The notes beneath the pieces are model-generated. The model did not search any database. It saw nothing but the letters and a program-made list of their open reading frames with translations, and was not told the origin of the DNA. 64,000 nucleotides of DNA from Trichosphaerium sp. ATCC 40318 (taxonomy: Eukaryota; Discosea; Flabellinia; Trichosidae): positions 1 through 64,000 of the forward strand of contig JALMLS010000642.1 in the NCBI GenBank assembly GCA_038496445.1, given 5' to 3'. The position numbers and the translations under genes are program-made. This document shows, piece by piece, positions 53,301-64,000 of this stretch (its first letter is position 1; every line of letters begins with the position of its first letter).

Positions 53301-56300
53301 GTTCTTCTTCACCTAGTATTCTACCAAGTTCTTTGACTTTCTCTCTAATTTGATTGATTGCAACACCAAGAGGTGAAATCTCCGAAGAAACAGTTTCAGA
53401 AATTACAGACCGAATACTCATTAGAGGGAACGCTCGCTCTGTTTTATAGACAGTACGTCTGACGTATTGTTCTGATACTTCATTTGTTTGCGACTTTCCA
53501 GAACCTTTTGTAAAAGGTAGCTCAAGGCTGAAATCACCTAGAAAAACAGTCAATATAGTGCAGAAAAAGGTACAAAGTACAAGCAACGTAAAACAAAACA
53601 AACAAGAAAGATACATACGCATGTTGTAGTTACGTTCAAACTGAGTTGTATGATGACTATCTTCAGGTGCACTATTATAAGTACGTACAGATGCAACCTT
53701 ATTAAATGTTATTAAAACGTTGGAGTTGCAAAGGAGTATTCAAACGTACCACAAAGTAAAACTTTTTAGGATCAATGTCGGGTGATTTTGTCAATGTACG
53801 AATAACCACAACGTTCTCTTTACCAAATTTTCGTTCAAAACGTCCTTGTAGCTTAGCTACAACATCGCCCAATGTAATAAAGTTTGAATATCTGTAAATA
53901 AATTCTTTCCCATCAAGTTCAGGAGCCAACTCTTTGCAATGGAATCTAACTAACCAATACGTTCTCTTAAATCTTGATACTTGCTCAGGATTGATTATAT
54001 TAGTGCACATTGTTTGTAAATCACCGTAGCATGCTGCAAGAGACGCATAGTCCTCACGACGTTGATATATAGGTAAGAGAATACTGTAAAGCTAAAAAGT
54101 TGTGAACACGTGACCAAAATAAAGTTGAGTCGAGCAAGCTCTGAAGCTTTTCCTTACCTCAACAGCAAGTTCCCAAGCCTTTGCTTTGCGCAAGCAATTT
54201 ATAGCATCTGTGACAAGTTTCATCCAACCATCTAGAGTAAACTCACTTGAAAGACAGATTTCGTCCTTTAGATTTTGTAACGTTGATAAAACTGGCAACT
54301 TTTTTGTTTCTACAATCAAAGTAAACGAAAACCAGCAAACTATAAAAAAAGCAACATACCTTCAGCTGAATTTATCTTTGGACATACAGAATCAAGAGCT
54401 TCAGTTATTTTATCATCATGAGCAAATAGCCTTCTTCCAAGAATACTCAAGTATTCTTTTACGAGTATAGCTGCCATTACTCTAGCTTGAGCAGCTTCCT
54501 CATAGTACTCATGCTAAAAAAAGTTACAACAAAGCGAAACCAAAGCACTACATAATCACGTGATTGAGGAAAAAAACGTGCCTGATTCAGAAAAGAGTAT
54601 AACTTTTGTAACCAAGCAATACGTGCATCGGGAGAGTCTTTCAATCGCCTACTAAGACCATGTACTAATGATGCTACTGTCTCTGGATCATACTCATAAT
54701 TTATCATCATATCATAATCAGCAATGAGCTTATCAGCTTTATCTTTAAGTTCTTGAAGGTGCGTAGATATAAGAATGAATGAATTATCATGTTCATCGTC
54801 ACTTTGAGAATAGTGTTGATGAACAAAATTCAAGCCAGCCTTAAGATTAGAGTAATCTTTCTATTAAAAAAAAAGACACTTAGTTTTTCAAACCTTGTAA
54901 CAACGTTACCTTAAGATCACTTCCACCAATGAACTTTGTAATGGCCAATATTGTTTGCAACTTGACACGAGAAATATTACCTCGCTCCTTTAAGTTACCC
55001 TATTGAGAAGAAATTAGTTATTAGATATTTCTACTGGTGTCTTCTTATTATTTTACCTTTAACAGTTTTATATACAATGTCAATGCTCTCATACGTGTAT
55101 CAGCAATATTAGAGTTTAGTTTACTAACAATCTCATAGCATAAATCTCCAATAATTGGAGTGACTTGCTTAAAGTACATATTTGAAAATCTATCAATAAG
55201 AGATGCCATGTGCTTAAAGACAACAGCGTATATGAGTTTACTCTGAGGTCTTTCAAGAACAGCATTAAATGTCTCAAAGACAACATTGAATAGCTCCACA
55301 TTATCGTCTAACAAAGTCAAAAAGAAATGGCTCAAGAGAACTCTGAAATGTAAAGTTTCCTTTTGAGGGTTTTGTTTTGCGTACCGAACTTTTCCTCGTT
55401 GTTCTTTATATAATTCAGAGTAACATCAACAATGACAAGACTAACACTCTCATTAAATAGTTGCTCTTTCTTTACTTCAGCGTTAAGCAATTTAGCTTCA
55501 AGCTTTATGGTATCATCTGGTTCTTCTTCAAGTTTTGTAGGGTTATTCATCATCAAAGAAAGTAGCCTTGATGTTGCTACTCTGGAAACCTTTGGTATAT
55601 CACTTGATTCCTTAGCTTGGTGTTTACTAAAAAAAGAAGAACGGGTAAGTACAAGAGTGCAAACAATCCGGAAAATCCATTTTCAATAAAAGTAAGCAAC
55701 TCGATTTTTCAAAAATCAAAACAACAACGTTTAACTCAACGTGTTGACACTTGCTCGCTGCTCAAGAAGCGTGACATAAATATATGTTTTCTAGTGCAAT
55801 ATCTTATTAAAATAAAACAAATTACCTTGCAGCACCACCTCTCCCTCTTCGTCTATTCTTCTCACTTACCACTATTTTTTGAATATCTGTTTTTTCTTTT
55901 GTTGAATCATTTAAGTTATACTTAGACGTAGCAACACTTCTTCGTTTCCGCTTTGTCTCAGCCTTGCCCTTATACTACATAAAAGTAAGTTGCATATTAC
56001 ACAGTACCATCAATGGACAAACGAAGCCAGTAAACGCACCCAAAAGAAGTCCTGTGAAACTCTTAATATTTTGAAAAAAACAGCAAATGCGTTTGGTGTT
56101 AGTGAGTCCAGGAACTGTAATCGCAAGGATTCTGATAGATTATTGATAATATATAAGAAACAAACAAGCATAGCACGCATAGTGTCCTTGTGTGCTTTTG
56201 TCTGTGTTCTTGTCTCTACTTGATTAAAATTCGATAAAACCTACAAAACACGTGTTAGTCCCACCTGAAGATTCTAGAATAGCATCGCAGATGCAAAAGT

Positions 56301-59300
56301 ATGGTAGACAAATAGATGCCTGTTTAAAAGTATACAAACAAATGCAAAGTTTCACGTACTGTTGTGAGGTATGGAATGAACATTGCTACTATTCTACGCC
56401 TTGAAAAGTCACTTTGATAACGTTCATCACGATCTAACCGCCACAAAATATTTCTACAAAAAGTCAGGTGATCTAGACAATCTTTTGACCCTGGCCACGT
56501 ACCGCAATGAGTACACTGCAATTTCAATGTATTCCATAGTGTTATCATGCATAGCGATAGACAATTTAACAACTTTGAGAAGTGTACCAATGAGGAAATG
56601 TTTTCGCCTTTAAGAAACAGTGAGATTACAATAACCAAAATTACAAAATAAAGCTATTTAAACAAACTGCCTCTAAGAATCTTAAAATAACGTACTCAAG
56701 GTCATTTATCGATAAAAGGGATGTTGTAGTTGGTAGATTCAAAGGAATAAATAATGGATGCTCCACCAATAGCTCCATGAGGAGAAATTTTAACAGTACA
56801 ACTTTAGGGTTATCATTTTTCAAATTATTTACAAAGCAGTGCAACTAGGAGCATAGTGAGTTAGTATAAATACAAATATGTTTTGATAAACTTACGCATT
56901 GAAAAGCAACACCACGGTTGATAATAGATAATAAATCACCCAAGAACTCTCCAAGGTTTTGTACAAATAAACGTAAAATATCACGATTAAATTCACCAGT
57001 TGTCAAATGCTCATATGTCTTGCTTGCGAATGACTTAAATAAATCAAAGAGAGCTCCTCTGAGGTCATCTCCAACAGGTGCAAATACTTTAGGCGATTGT
57101 TGCGCTACAAGAGTTGTCAGTAACAGACACTGGTTCAACACTTCAATGACGTGATTTCTTTGTACTAAAACTACGTACAATAAGCGGCCTCTTTGTCCAG
57201 TACAATAGACTTTACAATAAGTCTAAAGAGGAATCCTGAATTGAGTAACAAGTTTTTTTCTGATTCTCTATCTAAAGCGCTCACAAATTTGACTCTAATA
57301 GAAAACATAAGTAAGCTGCAACGATTAAAAAATAAATAGCAAAAACAAAAGACTTACTTGTAGTTCAACGCAGCGTTCCATTTTTGAACAAGTTTAAGAT
57401 GTAATCCCTCTGGAGGCGTGCAAACATATTCAACATATGATTCTACTATACTATCCTGAACAGCAGATCCATCTCTTGCCCTACACAAAGTTAAGACGAA
57501 AGCTCAAATAAAAGATAAACATCACATGATTAGGACTTACATTGAAACAACGTTTACGAGCGTAATAAGTGCATCAACTGATTTTCTTAGCGGTTTTACA
57601 GCGCATACGTAATAAAGAACCAGGTCTACAATCATAGGAAAGAATAATACAATTTGGGTATGAGAGGCTCTAGCAAGACCTTGAATAGCCTAAAAACAAT
57701 CCGATTAACAAAAGTCAAGGCAACCAATAATGTCGTACACCATGAATCTCATCTGCGTGGCTACTTGGGCTGAGCTTTATAGAGTTCAAAAAAGAGCTGA
57801 CTAGCGGATCAGTAGGCAATACTGAAGATTGTATTCTTGTTGTGTAAGTGAATAACAGTGATTGGCCTTCAAGCCACTCAACATCTTCTGGATCGGCTGA
57901 TAAATAATTTGAAGGTAACTTTTTAGCAATAGGCAGAGATCCACCAGGAAAGAACTCACTACATCAATACACAATCAGATAACTAAATAAAATAACGAAA
58001 TACTTACGTAGTCTCGCCACTAAGAGGAATAATACTATAACCAAGAGCAACCTAAGCTTGGAGTGAACACTGAAATATGATCAAAAAAAACAAAAAACAA
58101 TTGTCTTGTGTTTCGCAGGGCGTACTCTGAAAGCTTTCTTTGTTTCCTTCTTTGGATTTATGTGATGAAAAGTACATAGTAAATGTAATTTCTTACTGCG
58201 AACAGCAGGTAAATCTATCTTGAATTCATCAAAGAATCGAGGCTTTTTCCTGTGATAAGAAACAGAACTTTGTACAATAGACTGTCTTGCTTCAGTTGTA
58301 CTACCACCATAAAATAAAGGTAGCCCTTTAGCAAGTATGTCGTTATCATCTTCAAGAAGGCGAACTTCAATGTATATATTCTTCTTGCCCATAAACTCTA
58401 CACGCTGTGGATAGAAGTACAATAGATTCCTGTAGGCGCAATGTGGGTATGCATCTAAACAAAGAAGAAATAAGCACACAAATTTAAAAACATTATTTTT
58501 CAATCACGTGAGGAGTAAGTATTTCACGTGTTAAATTAGTATTAGGTTTTTTATCATTACGTACCAACGCCCTCTCTTATGAACTCCTCAGCTTCTACTA
58601 CCACTGGATTTTTTGCAGAAACAATAGGTAATAAAGGAGCATGCTGAGAATCTAGTGTCGCTGCAGTTGCAGCTTCGTCATCCTTTCTGACTCGCAACCG
58701 AAGTTCTCCATAAACAGACTTGCTCTTTTTATTTATCCTTATGTCTTCTAATATTTCTATAATTCAAATTAGAACACTAAACTCTTGTGCAGGTAGCTAC
58801 TGGTAGTTCCAGAGACAAAAAAAAAATCAAAAGAAAAAATGTACTTGCCTTGTATATCAGATCGTACAAGCCTTATTTTTTGTAAATTGACAGGATCTTC
58901 TGTATCACCAATAAAAGATCCATTGCTATCAAATAGAGGATGATTTGCACACATAAAATGTTGTTGAAATTCACGAAGATGAACAACAGAATCAAAAATA
59001 TCATTAACAAATTTTGACTTTTCTTTTTCTTTCATCTACTTAGAAATTAATCATCTTATTACTAAAAACGCTATATAAATATACGTACGCCTGGAGCAAT
59101 AGAATAAGGCTCTGACTCAACCGCACCACGAAATACGCGGTCAATAAAGACTAATAAATGCAAATTTTCCATTTTATCACGTGGTGTAATATGAAAGACA
59201 CATTGCCTTGAAAAAATGGTTAAATACGTTAATGACAGATCTGAAAAATTGTATACAAGCGTCAGATTCTTTTGAAAATAAGTATAATCAAATAAATGGA

Positions 59301-60544
59301 CACAGTTCGAATTTGGAATTTGTGGTTCAAAAAGGTGGTAAAAAATTAAGCTTCCACAACAGTAAATTCACATGCTTTATGTGCGCCATATAACCAGTTT
59401 GAAGGATGAAAAAATCAAAAACAATACAGAAAAAATTCGTTTACCTTGCACGTCCCACGTGAGATATTTGAGCAACTTTATCTGTAATACCAATAGCAGA
59501 TAACTGTTCGCTACTATTCATCTGGAACTGGAAGTCTTCTGAAACCTTTTCTTTGGCTGCTATATCATAAATAGCAGCAGTACAAAAAAAAGGTTCATGA
59601 ATCCCAAACTCAAAAGAAAGTCCAAGTGCTTGTAAAAGAATAGCATGTGCTCCCCTGATTTGAAAAAGAAACAGTTAGTACTACCAAAAAAAATACAGAG
59701 GTCTCATTGCAGCCGAGTTAAACAAGACTAGGAAGAACTATTGCAAGTGGCACGGTAGCGTATTAGAACATTAAATTGGCAATCATCGGTTTTAACTTGA
59801 ATGCAACGGACAATATTCCGGAAGGAAGGTATAAGAAGGAGCTAAAATACCTCCAAAAAGAGCAGTTGATGTACTTAAAAAAGACGTACAATTTCGCTTT
59901 ATAACTTCGAAGATTTGGTGTTGCGCGTAATGTTTCTGGTTCACTAAAAAACTAGTGTCAATAGATGCCCGTTGCACTGTAGATGTGTGTTTTATTTTTT
60001 TTACCTCATATGGTGACTCCATAGTAATGCACGTTTTACTTTTGCCTAAAAGTAATAAAAAATAAGTAAGCGTGCTCGTAGTGTAATTCACATGCGTGAA
60101 CGCACCATTCGTTTATCATTAAAAGTGTTTAGGTCTAGTAAGTCCAAAACTTCTTTACTGGCATCTCCTTGGTTAGGACTCTCGTATTCAGGCGTTGGTA
60201 GCTTTGAAAAAAGCGCTTTGGCATTTTTGATAGCTGTTGTCCTACTAACTACTGAAACAACCTTCCATGTATCCACAGAGAAGTGAGCGAGTAACCGACC
60301 GATGTGTGACTTTGTGCTTTTCAATTCTTCGTCCTTTGTAGCAAATATTTAGGCACAGGGCGTGTACAATTGTTTTAAAAAGGCGTACAAACAAGTTATT
60401 GTTACCAACACTCCGCCTCACTCGTGGTGTGTTCGTAATATCAACGAAAGTGTCTGATACTGCCAAGTTATGTTTTATGAGCGTTTCTGAGCGCTTAGTG
60501 CCTGTTAGGGCTTGCTCATAGCTGTTAAAGTTTGGTTGACTCAT
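50326..60544 (-). CDS. DOCK-family Rho-type guanine nucleotide exchange factor (DOCK-C/D-like)
   Basis: Giant multi-exon gene activating Rac/Cdc42-type GTPases. Start MSQPNFNSYEQALTGTKRSE at 60544, or at 60601 if translation begins upstream in frame. DHR1/C2 domain at 58.08-58.5 kb: AYRNLLYFYPQRVEF, EFKIDLPAVRSKKLHLLCTF, HHINP, matching DOCK6-11. Central helical part 57.2-55 kb. DHR2 exons run from 54.8 to about 53.0 kb: DSPDARIAWLQKLYSF (equivalent of SPDLRLTWLQN), AWELAVEVY, YWLVRFHCKELAPELDGKEF, then ERAFPLMSIRSVISE, ISPLGVAINQIREKVKEL and HAGPLAIFDAFL. After DHR2 an unusual tail of about 600 residues (52.8-50.3 kb) is Ser/Lys-rich with KKPSEKKPS repeats and a short helical end (LTLPVDIRTSSKKQ). 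This tail is absent from the animal DOCK proteins I know. Confidence 0.88.
50903..51550 (-). repeat. KPSEKKPS low-complexity repeats within the DOCK tail
   Basis: About eight copies of a roughly 13-16 residue unit (EKKPSEKKPSxAxE) lie near 51230-51420, inside the last third of the DOCK gene. The antisense strand reads as a long Phe/Ser-rich frame that is only a shadow. Confidence 0.75.
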
Positions 60545-60871
60545 GATCGCGTTATTTGTACTACACAAGCATTCCCCAGCCTTCGAAGTACTTTCGTGCA
60601 CGCGTGAAATAGTGTTGACTACAAAAAGGTCGCAAATACTTCCAAAACAAAACGACTATAGTAAAAAGGCTACAAACGAGCTTCAATGGTAGAAAATAGC
60701 CATGAAGGGTCAATACAATAACAAAAGGCGTTATAGGTCTGTAATCAATGTTTAGCTAAAAGAACGCTTACGAAGGGATATAATACACTACGCGCTTCGT
60801 AAAACGAGCGCTAACCGCTGATCTACATAATTTCCATAATTTTTATTTCGGAAAGTCAAAATAATGATGTT
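60545..60871. promoter_or_regulatory. intergenic between ABCB stop and DOCK start
   Basis: About 330 bases upstream of DOCK; its promoter is expected here. No further gene seen. Confidence 0.3.
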
Positions 60872-63800
60872 CTACGACTTTTGAAGCTGGCGACTCACTA
60901 AAAAACAATTATTTACAAACAAACAAAAATCAAAAAACTGCACTACTGGTTTTCTTGTTCAAAAAAGTTGGCGTACCGAGCTTAGTGTATAACCCTCCTT
61001 TTGCTAATAATTCTGTATGTGTTCCCCTTTCTACTACTCTACCTTGATCTATAACTACAACTTCATCCGCTGTCTTAAAGAAGAAATCAGAACCAAATTA
61101 TTTATTTTTCTTTGTTTATCGAGAATTATTAACGTACTTGAACCGTACTCAGTCTATGTGCTATTACAAGTACTGAGCGGCCTTCTTTGTCTCTTAATAA
61201 TTTATCAAGAGCCTCTTTAACAAGATACTCGCTTTCTGAATCAAGAGCACTTGTCGCTTCATCCAGCAGTAAAATTTTTGGATCTATAATTATGATTTAG
61301 AATGTATTGACCAAACTGGGAAGTCATCTTTTAATACGTACTTCGTATCAACGCTCTAGCAATAGCTACACGTTGTTTCTGTCCACCAGAGAGGCGCACA
61401 CCGCGTTCGCCAACCTTTGGAAAAGACTAAGACAAGAACACATATTTTTCTCTGTTTGTATATTACCTTTGTATCATAGCCGTCTGGGAATTCTAATATA
61501 AAGTCATGTGCATTTGCCATCTTGGCAGCCGCTACTACACGTTCTCTTTTATCTGCCTCATCTCTGAAAAAGGATTCTGGCATGCCATACGCGATGTCTG
61601 TACACAGGCATCAACAAAAACGTGAAAAGAAAAAACGTACTGTGGTCGATGGTTGTACTGAATAAATCAGGTTCTTGTGATACAAGTGCCATATGTTGAT
61701 GAAGTTGCACTGGATCTAATGATTTTGTGTTCGCACCATCAAGTAATATTTCACCGCTCTTAGGATAGTAGAAGAGCTAGCATTATTTTATTAGTATGCT
61801 ATTGAAAAAAGAGAAAAACTAATGTTCTTTTTACCTCAATTAAATTGGCAATAGTCGATTTTCCACCACCTGAACGACCGACTAGTGCTGTGACCTTTGC
61901 AGGACGGAGTTCTAAGTTAATACCATGAAGTACAGTTACATCTTTACGAGTAGGATATGCGAATTCAACCTTGTTAAACTTAGTTTATAAAGAGCAAAAA
62001 AATAGAAAAAGAAGGTACATTATCAAACGTGATTTCTCCATTCATATCGCTGACAGGAATACCTCCCTTAATACGAACTTGTGGTTTTCTGTCCATAAGT
62101 GCAAATACACGTTCACTTGCACCAATGGCCTACAGACTGACTCAGTTTTTCAAAAAAACTTTCGATTCTTACCTTCATAAAGTCTCCATACAACCCAGCG
62201 ATTCCACCAAAGGAGAATGCAACTGTCAATGTATACAATATAAAACTTGTAAGGGCACCAGGTGTCATCTTTTCTTTCACTACTAATGTTCCTCCATACC
62301 ACAGAACGCCAGTAATAGCTAAATTAGCAAGAAAAGCAGCGGTAGCCTAAACAATTTATCAATAAGCACGTGACTTCGGTTTCTTTTTTTTTTGGTAGTA
62401 AAGGTTTGCTGCGTACCGCAAATCCTCCTTGGAGCCATGCTCTTGATTTTGCGAGTTGGTATGACTCTTCAACTGCGCCTTTGTACTTTTCTACTTCATA
62501 GCTTTCTCCTGCAAATGCACGGACTGTTCTAACGTTCGCAAGTGCATCTTCAGCAAAAGAAGCAGCCTGTGATTGAGTTTTAAAATAGGGGAAAAAGAGT
62601 ACATTACGTACGTTTGCAAGTGCATCTTGAACTTTAGTTGAAAAAACTTTTATGTATTTTCCATAAATGAAAGCGCCAACAAATATGAGCGGAAGTACAC
62701 CTAACATTACCTAAAAAATATATATGAGCTAACACTGCTGATAATTTGTAGCGTAAAGTTGTCTGTGATGACACGTTACAGCGGTCAGAAAATCGTTTTT
62801 TTGCGGTTTTTTTTTATTTAACGGTTTTTTTCTCGTACCAGTGTCAAGTTCCATGACAGATAAAATAAAATACCTATGCCGCCAATACAATTTGCGCTAA
62901 ATCTTAGTCCCATTGATACATTTGCAGTACAAGTATTTTGTAATACAGACTAAAAAGAGAAATAAGAATAAAATGAGAAAATCTAAATGAAAAATGATTC
63001 TTGAAGATTTAAGAAAGCCACGTACACAGTCTGATGACAAACGATTTATCAACTCACCAGTCTTCGATTGATCAAAGAATCCTATCTCTTGAGAAAGAAT
63101 ACGCTCAAAAAGATTTCCACGTAAACGAGCAACAACACGTTGTCCTTTCAAAAGAAAGTTAGTCTGAGTTCAAAAAAACAGCAGATTTAGTTTTTCCTAA
63201 GTGACATATGACACTATGCTTGTCAAAGTTTGGTGTTGTAAGAGCGTACCAGCTATATTAAACAATGAAGCACGCAAGAATGTGAATACTGAGCCGATCA
63301 AAAAGAAAATAATCAAACCTATTGCAGCTTCGCCTAGTAAGCCCGACTACGCGTATTGTTAGAAGAAAAGTGCTCAAGGTACATTTACTTTTACCTTTTT
63401 CTGAACCATAACTGAATCTATAATGTTCCCCATTACCTTTGGGATCACCAAAAAACTGCCTGAACCGATTAATAATGAGATTGTGCCACCAAGAATCAAA
63501 AGCCATTCTTTCTTCGCTAATCCAAGTATACGCATGAACGTAGCGTGGTTCACTTTTTTTTTAGGTTCTTCCGCCGTTTTGTCATCTTTTTGTTTTTTCG
63601 AGCCGTTTTCTCCGTTCTACGCCGAGTTAACTAATGTTATACAACGCTACGCCATTTAAAGTGTAATACGGGTTTCGGATAATTCTTTTTTCCTAAACAG
63701 CGAAACGTACCGAATACCGTTTTAACAATGGTGCATCATCTTCATCACTCTCCTGCCAACTGTCATGAGCCATATTTCGACATTGTAAGCGAAATAGCGT

Positions 63801-63877
63801 ACCGAGTCATCGTGCCCATTTATAGGCGTATTCCGAGGTTCCAGAGGAACAACTACAGAGTCTGAACTTGTTGCCAT
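60872..63877 (-). CDS. ABCB-type ATP-binding cassette half-transporter
   Basis: Export-type half-transporter that works as a dimer; closest in pattern to ABCB10/ABCB8 or TAP-like proteins. Start [18 protein letters not shown] at 63877. Membrane domain exons include [38 protein letters not shown], then [16 protein letters not shown] with LQGGFA, and a VLWYGG region. Nucleotide-binding domain: Walker [13 protein letters not shown]-loop [15 protein letters not shown], signature [20 protein letters not shown], Walker [16 protein letters not shown]-loop [11 protein letters not shown], and an end [20 protein letters not shown] then [11 protein letters not shown] at 60872-60874. No clear mitochondrial leader is seen; the acidic N-terminus ([10 protein letters not shown]) contains a dileucine-like sorting signal that would fit an endosomal or lysosomal membrane, an inference. 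Confidence 0.88.
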
Positions 63878-63902
63878 GCTCAAGACAAAATGTCAATAAG
63901 TA

Positions 63903-64000
63903 TTACTTGAAAACTGCGACTTTTTTAGGTTTGCCCGCTGGAATGTCCACTTCCGCCTCCGCAAACATGAAATGGCGTTTATTTCCATAGTACTCGTGTA
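63903..64000 (-). CDS. possible 3' end of an upstream minus-strand gene (partial)
   Basis: From the window edge the minus strand reads YYGNKRHFMFAEAEVDIP then AGKPKKVAVFK and stops with TAA at 63903-63905, 25 bases before the ABCB start codon. The composition is protein-like but no family is recognised. It could equally be untranslated leader of the ABCB gene read by chance. Confidence 0.25.
   Translation of the reverse strand, partial: HEYYGNKRHFMFAEAEVDIPAGKPKKVAVFK

Overview
This window is nuclear DNA from a eukaryote with a compact, AT-rich, intron-dense genome. Genes lie tens to hundreds of bases apart on both strands, and most are cut into many short exons by introns of roughly 30-120 nt. 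The 5' splice sites very often read GTACGT. The gene content looks animal-like: a GABA-B-type class C receptor, dermatopontin-domain secreted proteins, a full DOCK exchange factor with DHR1 and DHR2, an RNF144/RNF19-type RBR ligase with a tail anchor, NUDT21 (CFIm25) and a lysosomal-acid-lipase-type enzyme. A sponge (demosponge) fits best, but this is inference from content and compactness, and another unikont is possible. One gene argues against a routine animal reading: a clear fungal-style Zn(II)2Cys6 regulator at 30.7-33.6 kb.

Layout, left half. An F-box/MORN-repeat gene (0.8-1.45 kb) is followed by the GABA-B-like receptor on the minus strand (1.7-5.7 kb), ARL1 (6.2-7.5 kb) and an intronless DUF1295 membrane enzyme (8.0-8.9 kb). 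A tandem array of three dermatopontin-like genes (10.0-14.7 kb) ends beside a decayed F-box/MORN copy (15.3-16.0 kb). Next come an APH/choline-kinase-fold phosphotransferase (16.3-18.3 kb), a truncated inverted dermatopontin copy (18.35-18.8 kb), a P-loop GTPase joined to alpha-crystallin-like domains (18.8-21.0 kb), a tandem C2 protein (21.5-23.0 kb) and a long ARM-type helical repeat protein (23.1-26.5 kb).

Layout, right half. A Thr/Pro-rich secreted-protein remnant and a CDC123-like gene (26.8-29.0 kb) are followed by a gene-poor stretch with one small ORF. Then come the Zn2Cys6 regulator, NUDT21 and the RBR ligase, the last two divergent across about 78 bp, and the acid lipase (37.1-39.2 kb). 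An inverted duplication of a dermatopontin gene (39.3-40.6 and 45.4-46.7 kb) encloses a second, intronless 530-residue F-box/MORN gene. The right third holds an F-box/SPRY gene, the roughly 10 kb DOCK gene and an ABCB half-transporter, all on the minus strand.

Most single-copy genes here are housekeeping or signalling genes with no evident functional link to their neighbours. The unusual part is the repeated association of dermatopontin-like secreted proteins with intronless F-box/MORN genes. Four of the five full-length dermatopontin copies share a TTCAC(A/G)TGA promoter element at a fixed distance from the start, and several copies are broken. Two 71-72 nt hairpins and an apparent excess of CACGTG palindromes are further unexplained structure. 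All exon boundaries were read by eye and need transcript support.
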